From Spirogloea muscicola (Eukaryota; Streptophyta; Zygnematophyceae; Spirogloeales; Spirogloeaceae): a DNA stretch of 64,000 nucleotides. Positions 55,199-64,000 of the stretch are shown one piece after another. The first letter of the stretch is position 1, and the number at the start of each line of letters is the position of its first letter. A program made the translations under genes and the position numbers. The notes under the pieces were generated by a model. The model was not told where the DNA came from. It did no database searches and saw nothing but the letters and a program-made list of their open reading frames with translations. The stretch covers positions 64,752 to 128,751 of the forward strand of contig WELB01000085.1 in the NCBI GenBank assembly GCA_009602725.1. The letters run 5' to 3'.

Positions 55199-58024
55199 GG
55201 CGCTGCAGGCGCTGGCCGCCGAGCTCTTTGCGCTGCCGTCGGCGGCCGCCAAGGCCGGCGGGCGCGTCGTCGCGCTGCCCCTGCCCTCCACGCCGCTGCC
55301 CCGCGAGAAGCCGGTGCGCAATTTAATCGCCGGCGCATTAGACAACGAAACTTGTCATGCGTATCCTTTCCCAGTTCAATCAACCGTGGGAAAGCAATAG
55401 AAGAGATATATGTTCAAGCATGTACTTGCCCAGTTCAAGTAACAGTGGGAAGGCATTAGAAGTGAATTCTCATTCATGCATACCAGTACCCAACTGAAGT
55501 CCAACAGAAAAGTGGCCTTGGGGTCCGTCTTCAGGCCCACGACCACTGCCACCGCTGCCGCTGTCTCGATTTGTCCACCAGATTTGTGGCGGCTGTCTTC
55601 TATGATCACCGTAACTTCAGGCTTGAGCACATAAAAGCTCATGCTCATGCTCCTGCTTTGAGGAGTCAGTTAGTAGGTCGAATTGGACGCTGGCAGTACA
55701 TAATCTATGGTTGACAAGATGTCAAGTTGTAGCTCTAAGGACCAACCAAGGTGGGTACTCCCGAAGCCCGGCTTTCGCCGCGCCAAGTTCTCCTGCCTCT
55801 CGCTGCCATCTGACACAGCCCCTGTTGGTTGTGGAAGTGCAGTTGCCAAAGGCACGGCCGCCGACTAAGTGGGAGAAGTTCGCGCAGACTAAGGGTGAGG
55901 CCGCCACGCCCCCCTGGCTGGCCGTGCATTGCCGCTGGAGGGTTTGTCTTGACCTCTCATCATTTGATGACCATCTCAAGCTTGCTATACATGGTGCAAC
56001 CAACTCAACATTTGAAGGAGCTACCAAGTACTACATTATTTTGCTATGGCTGTGACATGAAGCACAGGATCCAGCTAAATCTGGACCAAATACGAGAGTA
56101 AATGACAAAGTCACAAGGTCGCAATCTGCGATTGGCACTTCGGGAGGGCGTAGAAGAGCAACACTGGCCCTCAACTCATGCCCAGTTCAAGTTGGACTAC
56201 AGTGCCCAATCAGTCGCGCGTTTGGTAGGGCTTGTTGTCAGCTCTGACTGCCAGAAGGTATTTAAGGTATCTACCATCGCGCTCGCGCTGCAGGCATTCA
56301 GAAGCGGAAGCGCAGCAAGCTGGCCTTTGACGAGGATGCAGGTGATTGGCGCCGAAGACACGGCTACAAGCGCGCGCATGACGCCGCTGACCAGTGGGTG
56401 ATCGAGGCCAAGCCATCGGATGGTACGTCATGTCGCCCCATCGCCTGTGCCCCTACTTGCAAATGAGACCAGAATGCATGCTCGTAGCTTCCAGGTTTCA
56501 GGTCAATGGACTTCACGGTCTGAGGTTCGGTCTGGCGTTCAGGCCTCCGAGTAGGGATCCAGAGCTGAGATTCAATTCATTGAGGTTTCCTGATACAGCT
56601 CTAGTAAGCTTACAGTTATTATTGGCTTGATAGACACTGCCGCAGCTGAGGATCTGCTCTGGAGGACCCTTCGTCCTCTTCGTTCTTCGGGTATTACGAC
56701 GCTCTTCACAGTTTGCCTTCATTGTGTCTGTCAGAGGCTGGAGTGGATCCGTTTTCCGAGGCCGGGCGCAAGAAGAAGGAGGGTGTCGCAAAGCAGGACA
56801 AGAACCGGCTGCAAAACCTCAAGGCAGCAGCCAAGCATGCTGGCCGTGGCTCACTCCCCAGGTGCTGCACCTTTCATCGCCTCTTATGTATTAGCGTTGC
56901 TCCAATTTGTAAGTGCAGCGCGCAGACTTGTCATGACCAATAAACCCATCATCATGACCAATTAACCCATCATCACTGGGCTCTTTGACTTAAATTCTCT
57001 AGCGGCCGACTTGGCTTGCAGCACGGTGCAACTGGCCGCGACCGCGCTGCCCATCACGGGCACGAGAGCTCCCCCAAAGCGCCTGGCCAAGGGCGACATC
57101 GGCTTCGCTGCGTCGCTGGCCAGCACTGCCACGGCCAGCGGCGGCAAATTTGACAAGAAGCGGCGTGGGGAGAAGCCCATCAAGAACACCGGAAAGCACC
57201 GTAAGGTGCGGAGAGTAGAGGGCCTGCTTGCTTGCTAATGACTTATGCTGTCCTCAATATGTCTGGAGAGAGATTAAGACTGGGCTTGCAAGCTCAGCTT
57301 TCGTTCAACATTTACTAGGCTGTACGTTGTTAGTAGCCCTTATTAGTCTGATTGACCTCCAATGCTTAGGCAGTATGCTTTCTGGTGAGCAACTGCAAAC
57401 AGGCATCGTGATATTGAGCAACTGCAAATGAGCCTCTGGTGTAATCTTGTGGATTGCTTGCAGTTCTTGCCGGTTGTGGGTGCGGAGGGGCAGGAGAAGT
57501 CGCAGCTGCATGCAGTCATGAACAAGGTCATCAGCAAGAACGACCATGACATACTCGACATCAACAAGGTGAATTTTCGCACCTGAGTTTGGCAGCGGCT
57601 TATTGTTTGTCAGCAGCTTCAGGTCTCTGTGCTGTGCACTCCAGCCTTGCAAGGGCAGCGTATACATTCCTGTATCAAATATAGAAGAAACGTTTGTCCA
57701 GAGTAAATCCAGTGTTGGAGTTCTGGCTATGGATTAGATCTGGTTATCATGACCGCTCACAGCAGGTGCCAGCCCTTCATCTTTGCAAGCACGTTGTAGT
57801 CCCTGGAAGAGGCTTCTGCTTGACACCTGCATTGCTCGTGCCAGGCGGTGAGCGCCTACAATGTGGGAGAGGAGAAGAAGAATGCAGAGAAGCGGAAGGA
57901 GGGGGCTAGCAGAGGGAAGCAGAAACACTTGAGTAGCAAGGGGAAGGCTAATAGAAAGCCTCAGGTAGTGACAGCCCGTAAAGGTGACGGGAATCGTGGC
58001 CGTGGCAAGAGGAAGAGAAATTGA
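55199..58024 (+). CDS. RRS1: Ribosome biogenesis regulatory protein RRS1 (5' end in gap)
   Basis: RRS1 is a nucleolar factor that, with RPF2, loads the 5S RNP into pre-60S ribosomes. Exons are: 55199 to about 55312 ([25 protein letters not shown]), 55843-55894 ([18 protein letters not shown]), 56294-56422 ([38 protein letters not shown]), 56735-56861 ([31 protein letters not shown]), about 57020-57204 (basic and Ser/Ala-rich, [20 protein letters not shown]), about 57463-57568 ([32 protein letters not shown]) and about 57846-58024 ([18 protein letters not shown] and a Lys/Arg/Gly tail). The TALPREKP-KPLTKWEKFA-IxKKKRSKLxxDE order is diagnostic for the family. The first Met and any leading exon are in the gap. 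The stop is TGA at 58022-58024. Confidence 0.92.
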
Positions 58025-59430
58025 CTGGCTTCCGCATCACTTTAGTTGTACATTGACTATAGTGCATTAGCTTCAGGAACTCCAAGTGGAGACTGGAAAT
58101 CTTGGTTAGTCCATGTCGATGTCATACCTGGTGCAGCTGTTCCTTCACGCTGCATTGGCTGGGTTTTCAGATTGCTGCAATGCAAGCAGACAACGAGAGG
58201 CTCATCTTGCAGTGTCTAGCTTGCTATGCTGAGCGTTGAAAGCGCGCTGGCCGTGCGCTATCGGCATGATGCACCTACTACGCTAATCCATAGCCATAGA
58301 ACTTTCAAGGGCAGATATGTGTTAACTGGAGCTTGAATTTCAAGATGTGTGAGCACAATACAAAGTGATCAGCGCTTAGGGAAGGTCCAGTATTAGGGTC
58401 TGCCAATTTGAAAAACCATGGTCCACTCAAAGACATGTTACGGCAATGGGTGTAACCCAAGGTGCCTGGCATCTTCCAGGAACATGACCACTTCATGACT
58501 CTTCTGATCATGTCCTTGTCATTGTGATTCAAAGGGTCATGGCACGATCATGTACGACAAGGCGTATTCAACTGCCAACACACTTTCACCAAGCCATGAG
58601 ATTGAGGATCTTCATTTTCATGCAGTACATTACATCAACTGCAAGCACGTTGCATCAACCATGTGGTAATAGATCAACATCAACATTTTGGGGTGCCCGC
58701 AACAAGGAGTAGTTGCGAACTTGTCTTGCTTGGACCCAGTCTGTGCGACTGTCTCTATTTGCCTCCAAGCCTTCCGTCTGTATACATGGGGGTCATGCGT
58801 TAAGGACTTGGCTTCACACACTCGAGGCGGAATGGCCCTGGCCTTTGCACATGACCGCTGCTGATGAGTGGAGATTATTGTATACTGCCTTTGTCAAGGC
58901 GCCCCTCATATCGTTGAAACTTGCAATGTGGTGAAGCAGCGGGTCGGGGTGGGTCGCATCTGAGCCGCTGCAACGGGGGCGGTCTGCTGGGCCTGTGGAC
59001 AAGGGCAAACATCCAATAGAGGAGCTCGACTGGAGAAATGCAGACTCTGAGAACTGCTGTGTACAACGCACAGGAACAGGTACAGGAGCAGGTACAAGAG
59101 CTCACCGCCCAGGAAAACTTTCACATATTTTCCCCCATTGTAATCGGGTCGATGCAGTGCTCAGGGGTCCCAGCCCCTTTTCCTTTGTACTTGGCCACAC
59201 ATGGCCTCCCCATCTCTTAATATACACGCCTTTCCTTTTCTCCATGGGCGAGCAGGCGCCCTCAGTGGTCTATACTTTTATTTCTGTCTTTCTAACTTTC
59301 CCTGTCTCCTTTGGATGAGCTCACTGTATTTGTGTTAGTATTGGATTTGTATTTGTATTTGTACTCTTTTGTGAGCTGCCTTACCTAGCTCTGGCTGGAT
59401 TCGCAGCCCTCGGCCCCCTTTGGAAGAAGA
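58025..59430. other. Intergenic region after RRS1
   Basis: No recognised gene. A short GTACAGGAGCAG-type repeat lies at 59072-59100. A block at 59165-59250 (TTTGTACTTGGCCACACATG, CCATGGGCGAGC) matches the 3' part of the dispersed repeat family seen at 14930-15050. Confidence 0.6.
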
Positions 59431-59700
59431 GAGAAGGCGCGCGGGGCGCATGAAATGAAATGGAGGCCAATTCAAGCCGACACATTGCTCAGGCAGAGTC
59501 TAGGGCAAACTAAACAGGGCTACATAATACGGAAACCGAAACCAAGGTGCCTAAGGTGACTTTAGTACCCACGGGTGAGCACAAACAAATCCGACAAGCT
59601 AACTTGGGGAGCTGGAGCGCCGCCACGAACGCCGGAGGCCTGACTTCAAGCGCGCCCTGCACGTTGATGAAGAGCCAATGCTTGCGAGCGCAAAGAAGAG
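59430..59700 (-). repeat. Copy of the dispersed repeat family
   Basis: The minus strand carries the end of the coding tail and the same 3' block (CTCCCCAAGTTAGC, then GCCCTGTTTAGTTTGCCC, GGCTTGAATTGGCCTCC and GCCCCGCGCGCC) as the plus-strand copy at 45.9-46.2 kb. The match covers about 250 bases. Confidence 0.85.
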
Positions 59701-59827
59701 GTGCTTATTCTCTGCATCAAATTGGATGACATTCACAGGCGCCTATACAACGAGAACAGCCGTGGTTGTTGCTGGCCTCCACGGCGCCCCCTCTCCAGCA
59801 GGCGGCCAGGTGGAGGAAAAGGCACGA

Positions 59828-59998
59828 CACGTGGCGAGCGCGACGGGGCTCCCAGAAGTGGGGGCCAGCTTCTTCTACGTGGCGTTCTGTGCGGTTGCCA
59901 GCTGCCAGACTGCAGCCAGCATGGCTGCCTGCGTGGCAGCTTGAGGAGGATGCGGCACATCCGACGGTCCGCGAAGTTGCCACTTGGCAGACCACGTG
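59828..59998. promoter_or_regulatory. Two G-boxes (CACGTG) about 1.4 kb upstream of the caleosin
   Basis: CACGTG occurs at 59828 (GACACGTGGC context) and 59993. They are far from the gene and separated from it by repeat copies, so a regulatory role is only a possibility. Confidence 0.2.
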
Positions 59999-60294
59999 CT
60001 CAGGCAGCCGACGTGGACGCCGAAGTGCGCCGCGGCCTACTGTGACAAGCTTCTCGACTATTGAAGTCACTGTTTGGCTTAACCACATCTGTTAGTCCTT
60101 GCTGGACGAGCTGCTTCTTCCGTACTAGTGCGGCGCCTGGAATGCCGGCCACCCTCATTTCTTCCTTCATCTCAGAGAAAGAACATGGCTCCTTCACTTC
60201 AGAGAAAGGAGCTCATCAGATTCGAAGCGATAGCGCTCTCCAACTCCCGCTGGCCTAGTCTGTGCTATTCCGAAGAATGAAGAAAGAAAGTGCT

Positions 60295-60540
60295 CGCCCA
60301 TTGAGAATAGGGGCTGGAAAAGCCAGCCCAGAAAAGAATGAACAGAGTACGAGAAGGGGGCCAGGGGAAGCGCTAAGAAAAACAAGCACACAAAGAAACA
60401 AAGCAGCTACGAATCACTCAGTAACCCCTGCTAAGCAACCGCAGATCAGAGATGCTATGCTCCTGAAAGTGGGTCCCCTGGCCAGAGCCAGAGGCAGCAG
60501 CGAGGGCTCTGCCGGCACGAAGAAAGCGGGGCCAGGTTGA
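60295..60540 (-). repeat. Copy of the dispersed repeat family
   Basis: The minus strand has the SDLRL-LSRGY type end (about 60430-60450), followed by CTCGTACTCTGTTCATTC and the hairpin GGGCTGGCTTTTCCAGCCCC (60312-60331), then TTCTCAATGGGCGAGC. Confidence 0.85.
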
Positions 60541-60835
60541 CTGGTGTCTGGGAAAGGCCAGCTCAAAGGCATGGACGAGGTCTGAAGGAGCCGGAGTGCG
60601 AAGGACTAGGACTAAGACATCAGCCAGGGAACGCTCAGTAACCTCTAGTCAGGAGATGCAAGTCTGAGTAGCTAGCAGCCGGAAAGACGTCGCCCTGACG
60701 GAAGCCGGAGGCCGCCGCCAAAGCTCGGCCTGCGCGCAAGTGAACCGCGAAGGCAAGGGACCGCTGCATCGAGATGGCCACACGCATTCGGAAGACTTAA
60801 GCGAGGGACCCGGCGACATTGAAGCCGGGATGCTC
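60540..60835 (-). repeat. Copy of the dispersed repeat family with a well-kept coding tail
   Basis: The minus strand reads VFRMRVAISMQRSLAFAVH, LRAGRALAAASGFRQGD, YSDLHLLTRGY and a TGA stop near 60630. It is followed by the hairpin side at 60540-60570. Confidence 0.85.
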
Positions 60836-60884
60836 GCCCTGCTGCCCGAGGCGGCGGGCCGCTGCACGAGCTATTCCGAGCTGT

Positions 60885-60975
60885 CCTCTTCTCGTACTTT
60901 GTTCATTCTGCTTTGGGCTGCCTTTTCCCAGCCCCCTATCCTAAATGGGCGAGCCCTTCTCTCAAAGCCATCTCT
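60885..60975 (+). repeat. Dispersed repeat 3' block (hairpin only)
   Basis: CTCGTACTTTGTTCATTCTG, then TTTGGGCTGCCTTTTCCCAG, CCCC and AATGGGCGAGCCCTTCT. No coding tail is attached in this orientation. Confidence 0.8.
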
Positions 60976-61211
60976 CCCTTTTGGAAAGTGTTTTCCTTTC
61001 GTTCAACTGGGTTTTCGCGGCCGTTGGCCCCCTCTCCGAAATCGACTCACTTCCAGGCAGAGCGGGATTACACCCGGCCGCGAGCCTGTGGTTAGCTCAT
61101 TGGTTATCACTAACCGACACTGTCAAGCCTAACGAACAAGCCTTAACCGGCTCCCATCACTCTTTCTAGTCCCGCGAGCTACACCCATCTTCCAGCCACG
61201 AGCTCCATCAC

Positions 61212-61212
<1 letters not shown>

Positions 61213-61244
<32 letters not shown>

Positions 61245-61262
61245 TGCCGCCGCCGCTGCCGC
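61213..61262 (+). repeat. (CCG)n tract upstream of the caleosin
   Basis: A run of CCG triplets lies within about 100-130 bases of the caleosin coding start, so it is probably in the 5' leader. Confidence 0.9.
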
Positions 61263-61343
61263 GGCATCTGAAGATCGGCGCCCGCGGCGAGGCTTGGAGA
61301 AGACGGCGATGGGGGACGTCCGCGGCGGCGACGGCCGGCGACC

Positions 61344-62987
61344 GTGACGCGCGGCGCACCCGTGACGTACGCTCGCGCCGTCGACACCGCCGACCTCGAC
61401 TCGCACCTGGAGAAGCCCCGTGAGCGCCGCCGCCGCATATCCCCGGCTGCGGTGCGCAACGATACTATAAAAGCTGAAAAGAATTCTTTATATCTACAAC
61501 GCTTGCAGTATATCTCAAGAGATTATAAATAGGATTGCTTTTCCAGTCACTGGCCTGGCCGCCGCAACGAGCACACAAACCGCCGCTGCCGCTGCCGCCG
61601 CCGCCAGACGTGCCCCGCGCCAACGCGGCGCCGGACTCGGCGCACCCCAACAGCACCGAGGGCTGGAATCAGGCGAACGAGCACCTCACCGTGCTGCAGC
61701 AGCACTGCGCCTGGTTCGACCAGAACAAGGACGACGTCGTCTACCCGCACGAGACATACCTTGGTATTGCCTCCACGACCACAACCATTGGTCATAACAT
61801 CTAGCACGACAGACATCTGAGAAATTCTATACTCGTCATCGATTAGATTACTCTCACAACGGAAAAATTTCACTGGCCAGTGACGCTCATGCCAAAGAAA
61901 ACGAAGCCTGATGAAGGCGTCATATGGTATGTTGGCTTCACTGGGCATCAAAGTCTTGCCTGTCTTCTGCGAATATCGTTACTGTGCCGACAGGATCTGC
62001 CGACCGCATGGCCGGCACTGCCTAGGCCCTCAGCCTGTGTGCTGCACCATCCCTGCTTCACTTGGTTGCTTTGGAATGTCCAAGTGTTTGAGATAGTGCT
62101 CCTCGGTGGTGCAGGCTTTCGCAAGCTGGGGTTCAATGTCTTCGTCTCAATCATCGCTAGCATAATCATCCATCAGGGCTTCAGCTACTACACCCTCGAT
62201 GTAAGCACTGCTACTCATGCTTCGACATATTTTCCCCAAGAGCACTGACGACAAGTTTGGCAGCTGATTCTGAGATGGATAAGAGTGATGTACAATCTGC
62301 AGGGGTGGCTGCCTTCGCCCTTCTTTGAGATTTACATCCGCAACATAGACGGCGCCAAGCATGGCAGTGATACAGGCGTCTATGACACAGAGGGCAGGCA
62401 AGCACCAAAATCTGAGGCAGTTGCACCTATGAGTATTTGTAGTCGCTGAAACAGAAGCACTAAGCAATGCACGGGGTAGGCAAGCCAGCTTACTGCATGC
62501 GTTATCTGTTACTTGCAAGCGGCGGCTTCTTAAGGAGTTCCTCGGCTGCAGATTTGTGCCAACCCGTTTTGAGGAGCTGTTCACCAAATTTGACAAGCAA
62601 AAGAAGGGTGGCTTCTACTTCAAGGACGTGCTGCAGCTGACAAACGCCCACCGCAATGTCGCCGATCCTTTTGGCTGGTGCGGAGCTGCTACTGAATGTA
62701 TGCATGCCTGGAGAAGGACAGGATTATCCTCACTCCTGCTGCTGACGTGTGTACCTTGTTACTTACTTTTGCGTCCTTTGTGCATCTGTGCACTCAAGTC
62801 AGTGCTGACATTGTACAGGTTTGCGGCCAAGTTTGAGTGGTTCTTCACATGGTGGTTGGCGAAGGACGAGAACGGATTTCTGACCAAGGAGGCAGTGCGT
62901 GGTATCTATGATGGAAGTTTCTTTGAGTACGCTATGAATCTGAATGAGAAGAAGAAGGCTAACCAGAAGCTCAAGAAGCTCCAGTAA
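61344..62987 (+). CDS. Caleosin / peroxygenase-like lipid droplet protein
   Basis: Caleosins are calcium- and haem-binding proteins on lipid droplets or ER; several are peroxygenases. Exons are 61344-61419, 61608-61763, 62114-62200, 62304-62397, 62552-62677 and 62819-62987. In order: the N-terminal part (PVTYARAVDTADLDSHLEKP), the first haem-ligand His in VLQQHCAWFD, one EF-hand (DQNKDDVVYPHE), a hydrophobic stretch (FNVFVSIIASIIIHQG), a proline-knot-like YYTLDGWLPSPFFEIYI, the second His in AKHGSDTGVYDTEGR, RFEELFTKFDKQKKGGFY, DPFGW, FEWFFTWWLAKDENGFLTKE and the C-terminal DGSFFEYAMN. Two of the usual knot prolines are Asp and Glu. The intron after 62397 starts with GC. The start is unresolved: the nearest ATG (61309, MGDVRGGDGRRP) runs into a stop one frame off, so a one-base sequence error or another first exon is likely. 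The stop is TAA. Confidence 0.9.
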
Positions 62988-63347
62988 GCCAGTTTTCAGA
63001 TGGGTCAGTTGATTCAGTTCCATACGAAGAGCGTTAAACAGCTGTTGTATAATGTATTGCACCATCTTCATGGTTGTTGCTCCTGGTGTGTAAGCCAGCC
63101 TTTAGAAAAGGGTCATCCTGTGTTGTCCCATGGCGTAGGTGATGTCTGTAAAGCTGCAGATGATCTAGGATGTGCATGAAGAAATCTCAAAGCTCCCATT
63201 CCTAGTTGCACAAGCGTCTTCTACTTCTCGTCCAGGTCAGTTTCCTCCAGACGTCTATGTTGGCGCAGTATTTTTTGGACTGGTCCGTGTCATCGTCTAG
63301 ACTTGGTCAAGAAATCTGACGGGAAGCGCTAATATGGTGGGTTACAG
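62988..63347. other. Intergenic region after the caleosin
   Basis: About 360 bases. A short frame near 63238-63300 (PPDVYVGAVFFGLVRVIV) could be an early exon of the next gene. Nothing else is seen. Confidence 0.4.
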
Positions 63348-64000
63348 GGGACAATCCAGGATCTCCTTGGCAGCAACTATGGGTTCCATCGTCTTGCTTG
63401 CAACACTAGGCAGCATTGTCGGGAATTTCATTGCGGGGTACGTTGATGGCCGTCGTGCAACTCATGCCAAGCTCAGGATACCATATCCCGCTTTTAAAGG
63501 TCTTACTTAGTCTCCCAGCAAGAGGGGTCTGTATCTGGAGGTTGCTGATCGTTGTGTCTGGAGCTCGCTGTACTTTGTGATTTGGGTGTGTACTCTGATA
63601 TTCACTTCCTGTATATCTGCCTACAATGTAAAGCTCGGCTCTACTTTCAGAGAGAAAGCAATATAACTAGTTAAAGTTGAGGGTGGAATCTCAAACTGCC
63701 TGCACCTCTTTTCCCCTCTTGAAAACTTCTTCGCCATTCTTGTCACATGCTAAGTAAGCCAAGGCCTTTCTATGTCGTCGTGGCTATCGGGTACGTTTGT
63801 GCCTTAGTGACTGTCACGCCATACTACTTTGTTGCCTGTATGTCTGTGAGCCATCCATCAAAGAATTCAACAGGCTACTGCAACAAGTAGGCAGTATCAA
63901 CAGATTGCTCCTTGCCAGTGATTGCTGATACCGCCTGGACGAGCGCCTTGGTTGTGAAAATCTTTTATCAGGTGTACTGTATACCTTGCACCATAGCAAA
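63348..64000 (+). CDS. Exons of an unidentified multi-pass membrane protein, running off the window
   Basis: Two segments bounded by good splice signals join in frame: 63348-63437 (SLAATMGSIVLLATLGSIVG, then NFIAG) and 63518-63585 (GKRGLYLEVADRCVWSSLYF). Two further candidates are near 63760-63790 (PRPFYVVVAIG) and 63920-63971 (VIADTAWTSALVVKIFYQ, then GT). The hydrophobic, glycine/alanine-rich first piece is a likely membrane helix. The phases of the last two pieces do not agree fully, and no start is assigned. I do not recognise the family. Confidence 0.35.

Noticed and set aside
54326-55459. Long open frames on both strands across the 54543-55198 gap
   Set aside because: Same artefact. 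The real coding parts are the LD-like exon on the left and the RRS1 exon on the right.

Overview
The window is nuclear DNA from a green plant-lineage eukaryote, most likely a green alga. The evidence is many short exons with GT-AG and some GC-AG introns, degenerate plant-type telomere repeats (TTTAGGG/CCCTAAA) inside introns, and genes typical of green plants: OEP24 (a chloroplast outer-envelope pore), a caleosin and a LUMINIDEPENDENS homologue. A deep-branching streptophyte alga such as Mesostigma or Chlorokybus would fit, but the sequence alone does not decide this. Three assembly gaps (15724-15750, 26276-27161, 54543-55198) lie in very GC-rich 5' ends of genes. Two single N's (21514, 32874) sit in first exons.

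Layout: 1-1.1 kb holds a TC microsatellite and a dispersed repeat. An ABCC-type transporter of about 35 exons follows (+, 1585-12282), then repeat-bearing intergenic DNA to 15.5 kb. Next come a Golgi-type SGNH/PC-esterase-like gene (+, to 18831), intergenic DNA with repeats, an RluA-family pseudouridine synthase (+, 21390-24254), and a SETD7-like MORN/SET methyltransferase (-, 24818-26275, 5' end in a gap). A secreted LEA-like amphipathic-repeat protein (+, 27339-29549) is followed by exosome subunit RRP43/EXOSC8 (-, 30633-32432), a paralogue of the esterase-like gene with an N-terminal membrane anchor (+, 32844-36800), and the cytosolic Fe-S assembly factor NAR1 (-, 37642-41967). A 5 kb repeat field (42.2-46.6 kb) leads to OEP24 (+, 47307-48706). 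The last part holds the LUMINIDEPENDENS-like regulator (-, 49392-54543), the ribosome-biogenesis factor RRS1 (+, 55199-58024), another repeat field (59.4-61 kb), a caleosin (+, 61344-62987), and exons of an unidentified membrane protein running off the right edge.

From 21 kb to 58 kb the genes alternate strictly in strand, giving divergent pairs (SETD7/LEA, RRP43/esterase, LD/RRS1) with compact GC-rich shared 5' regions. The genes do not form one pathway. They cover transport, cell-wall or glycan acylation, RNA modification and decay, chromatin, Fe-S assembly, plastid envelope transport, ribosome biogenesis and lipid droplets.

The most unusual feature is a dispersed, unclassified repeat family with at least 15 copies, all intergenic. 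Copies share a short conserved C-terminal coding tail ending in an Arg-Gly-aromatic triplet (usually RGY) and stop, followed by a 3' block with a conserved GGCTGG/CCAGCC hairpin. Also notable are a tandemly repeated exon-end/splice-donor unit in the second esterase gene, inverted telomere-like tracts in introns, and a SETD7-like gene whose stop falls where animal SETD7 has a conserved tryptophan.
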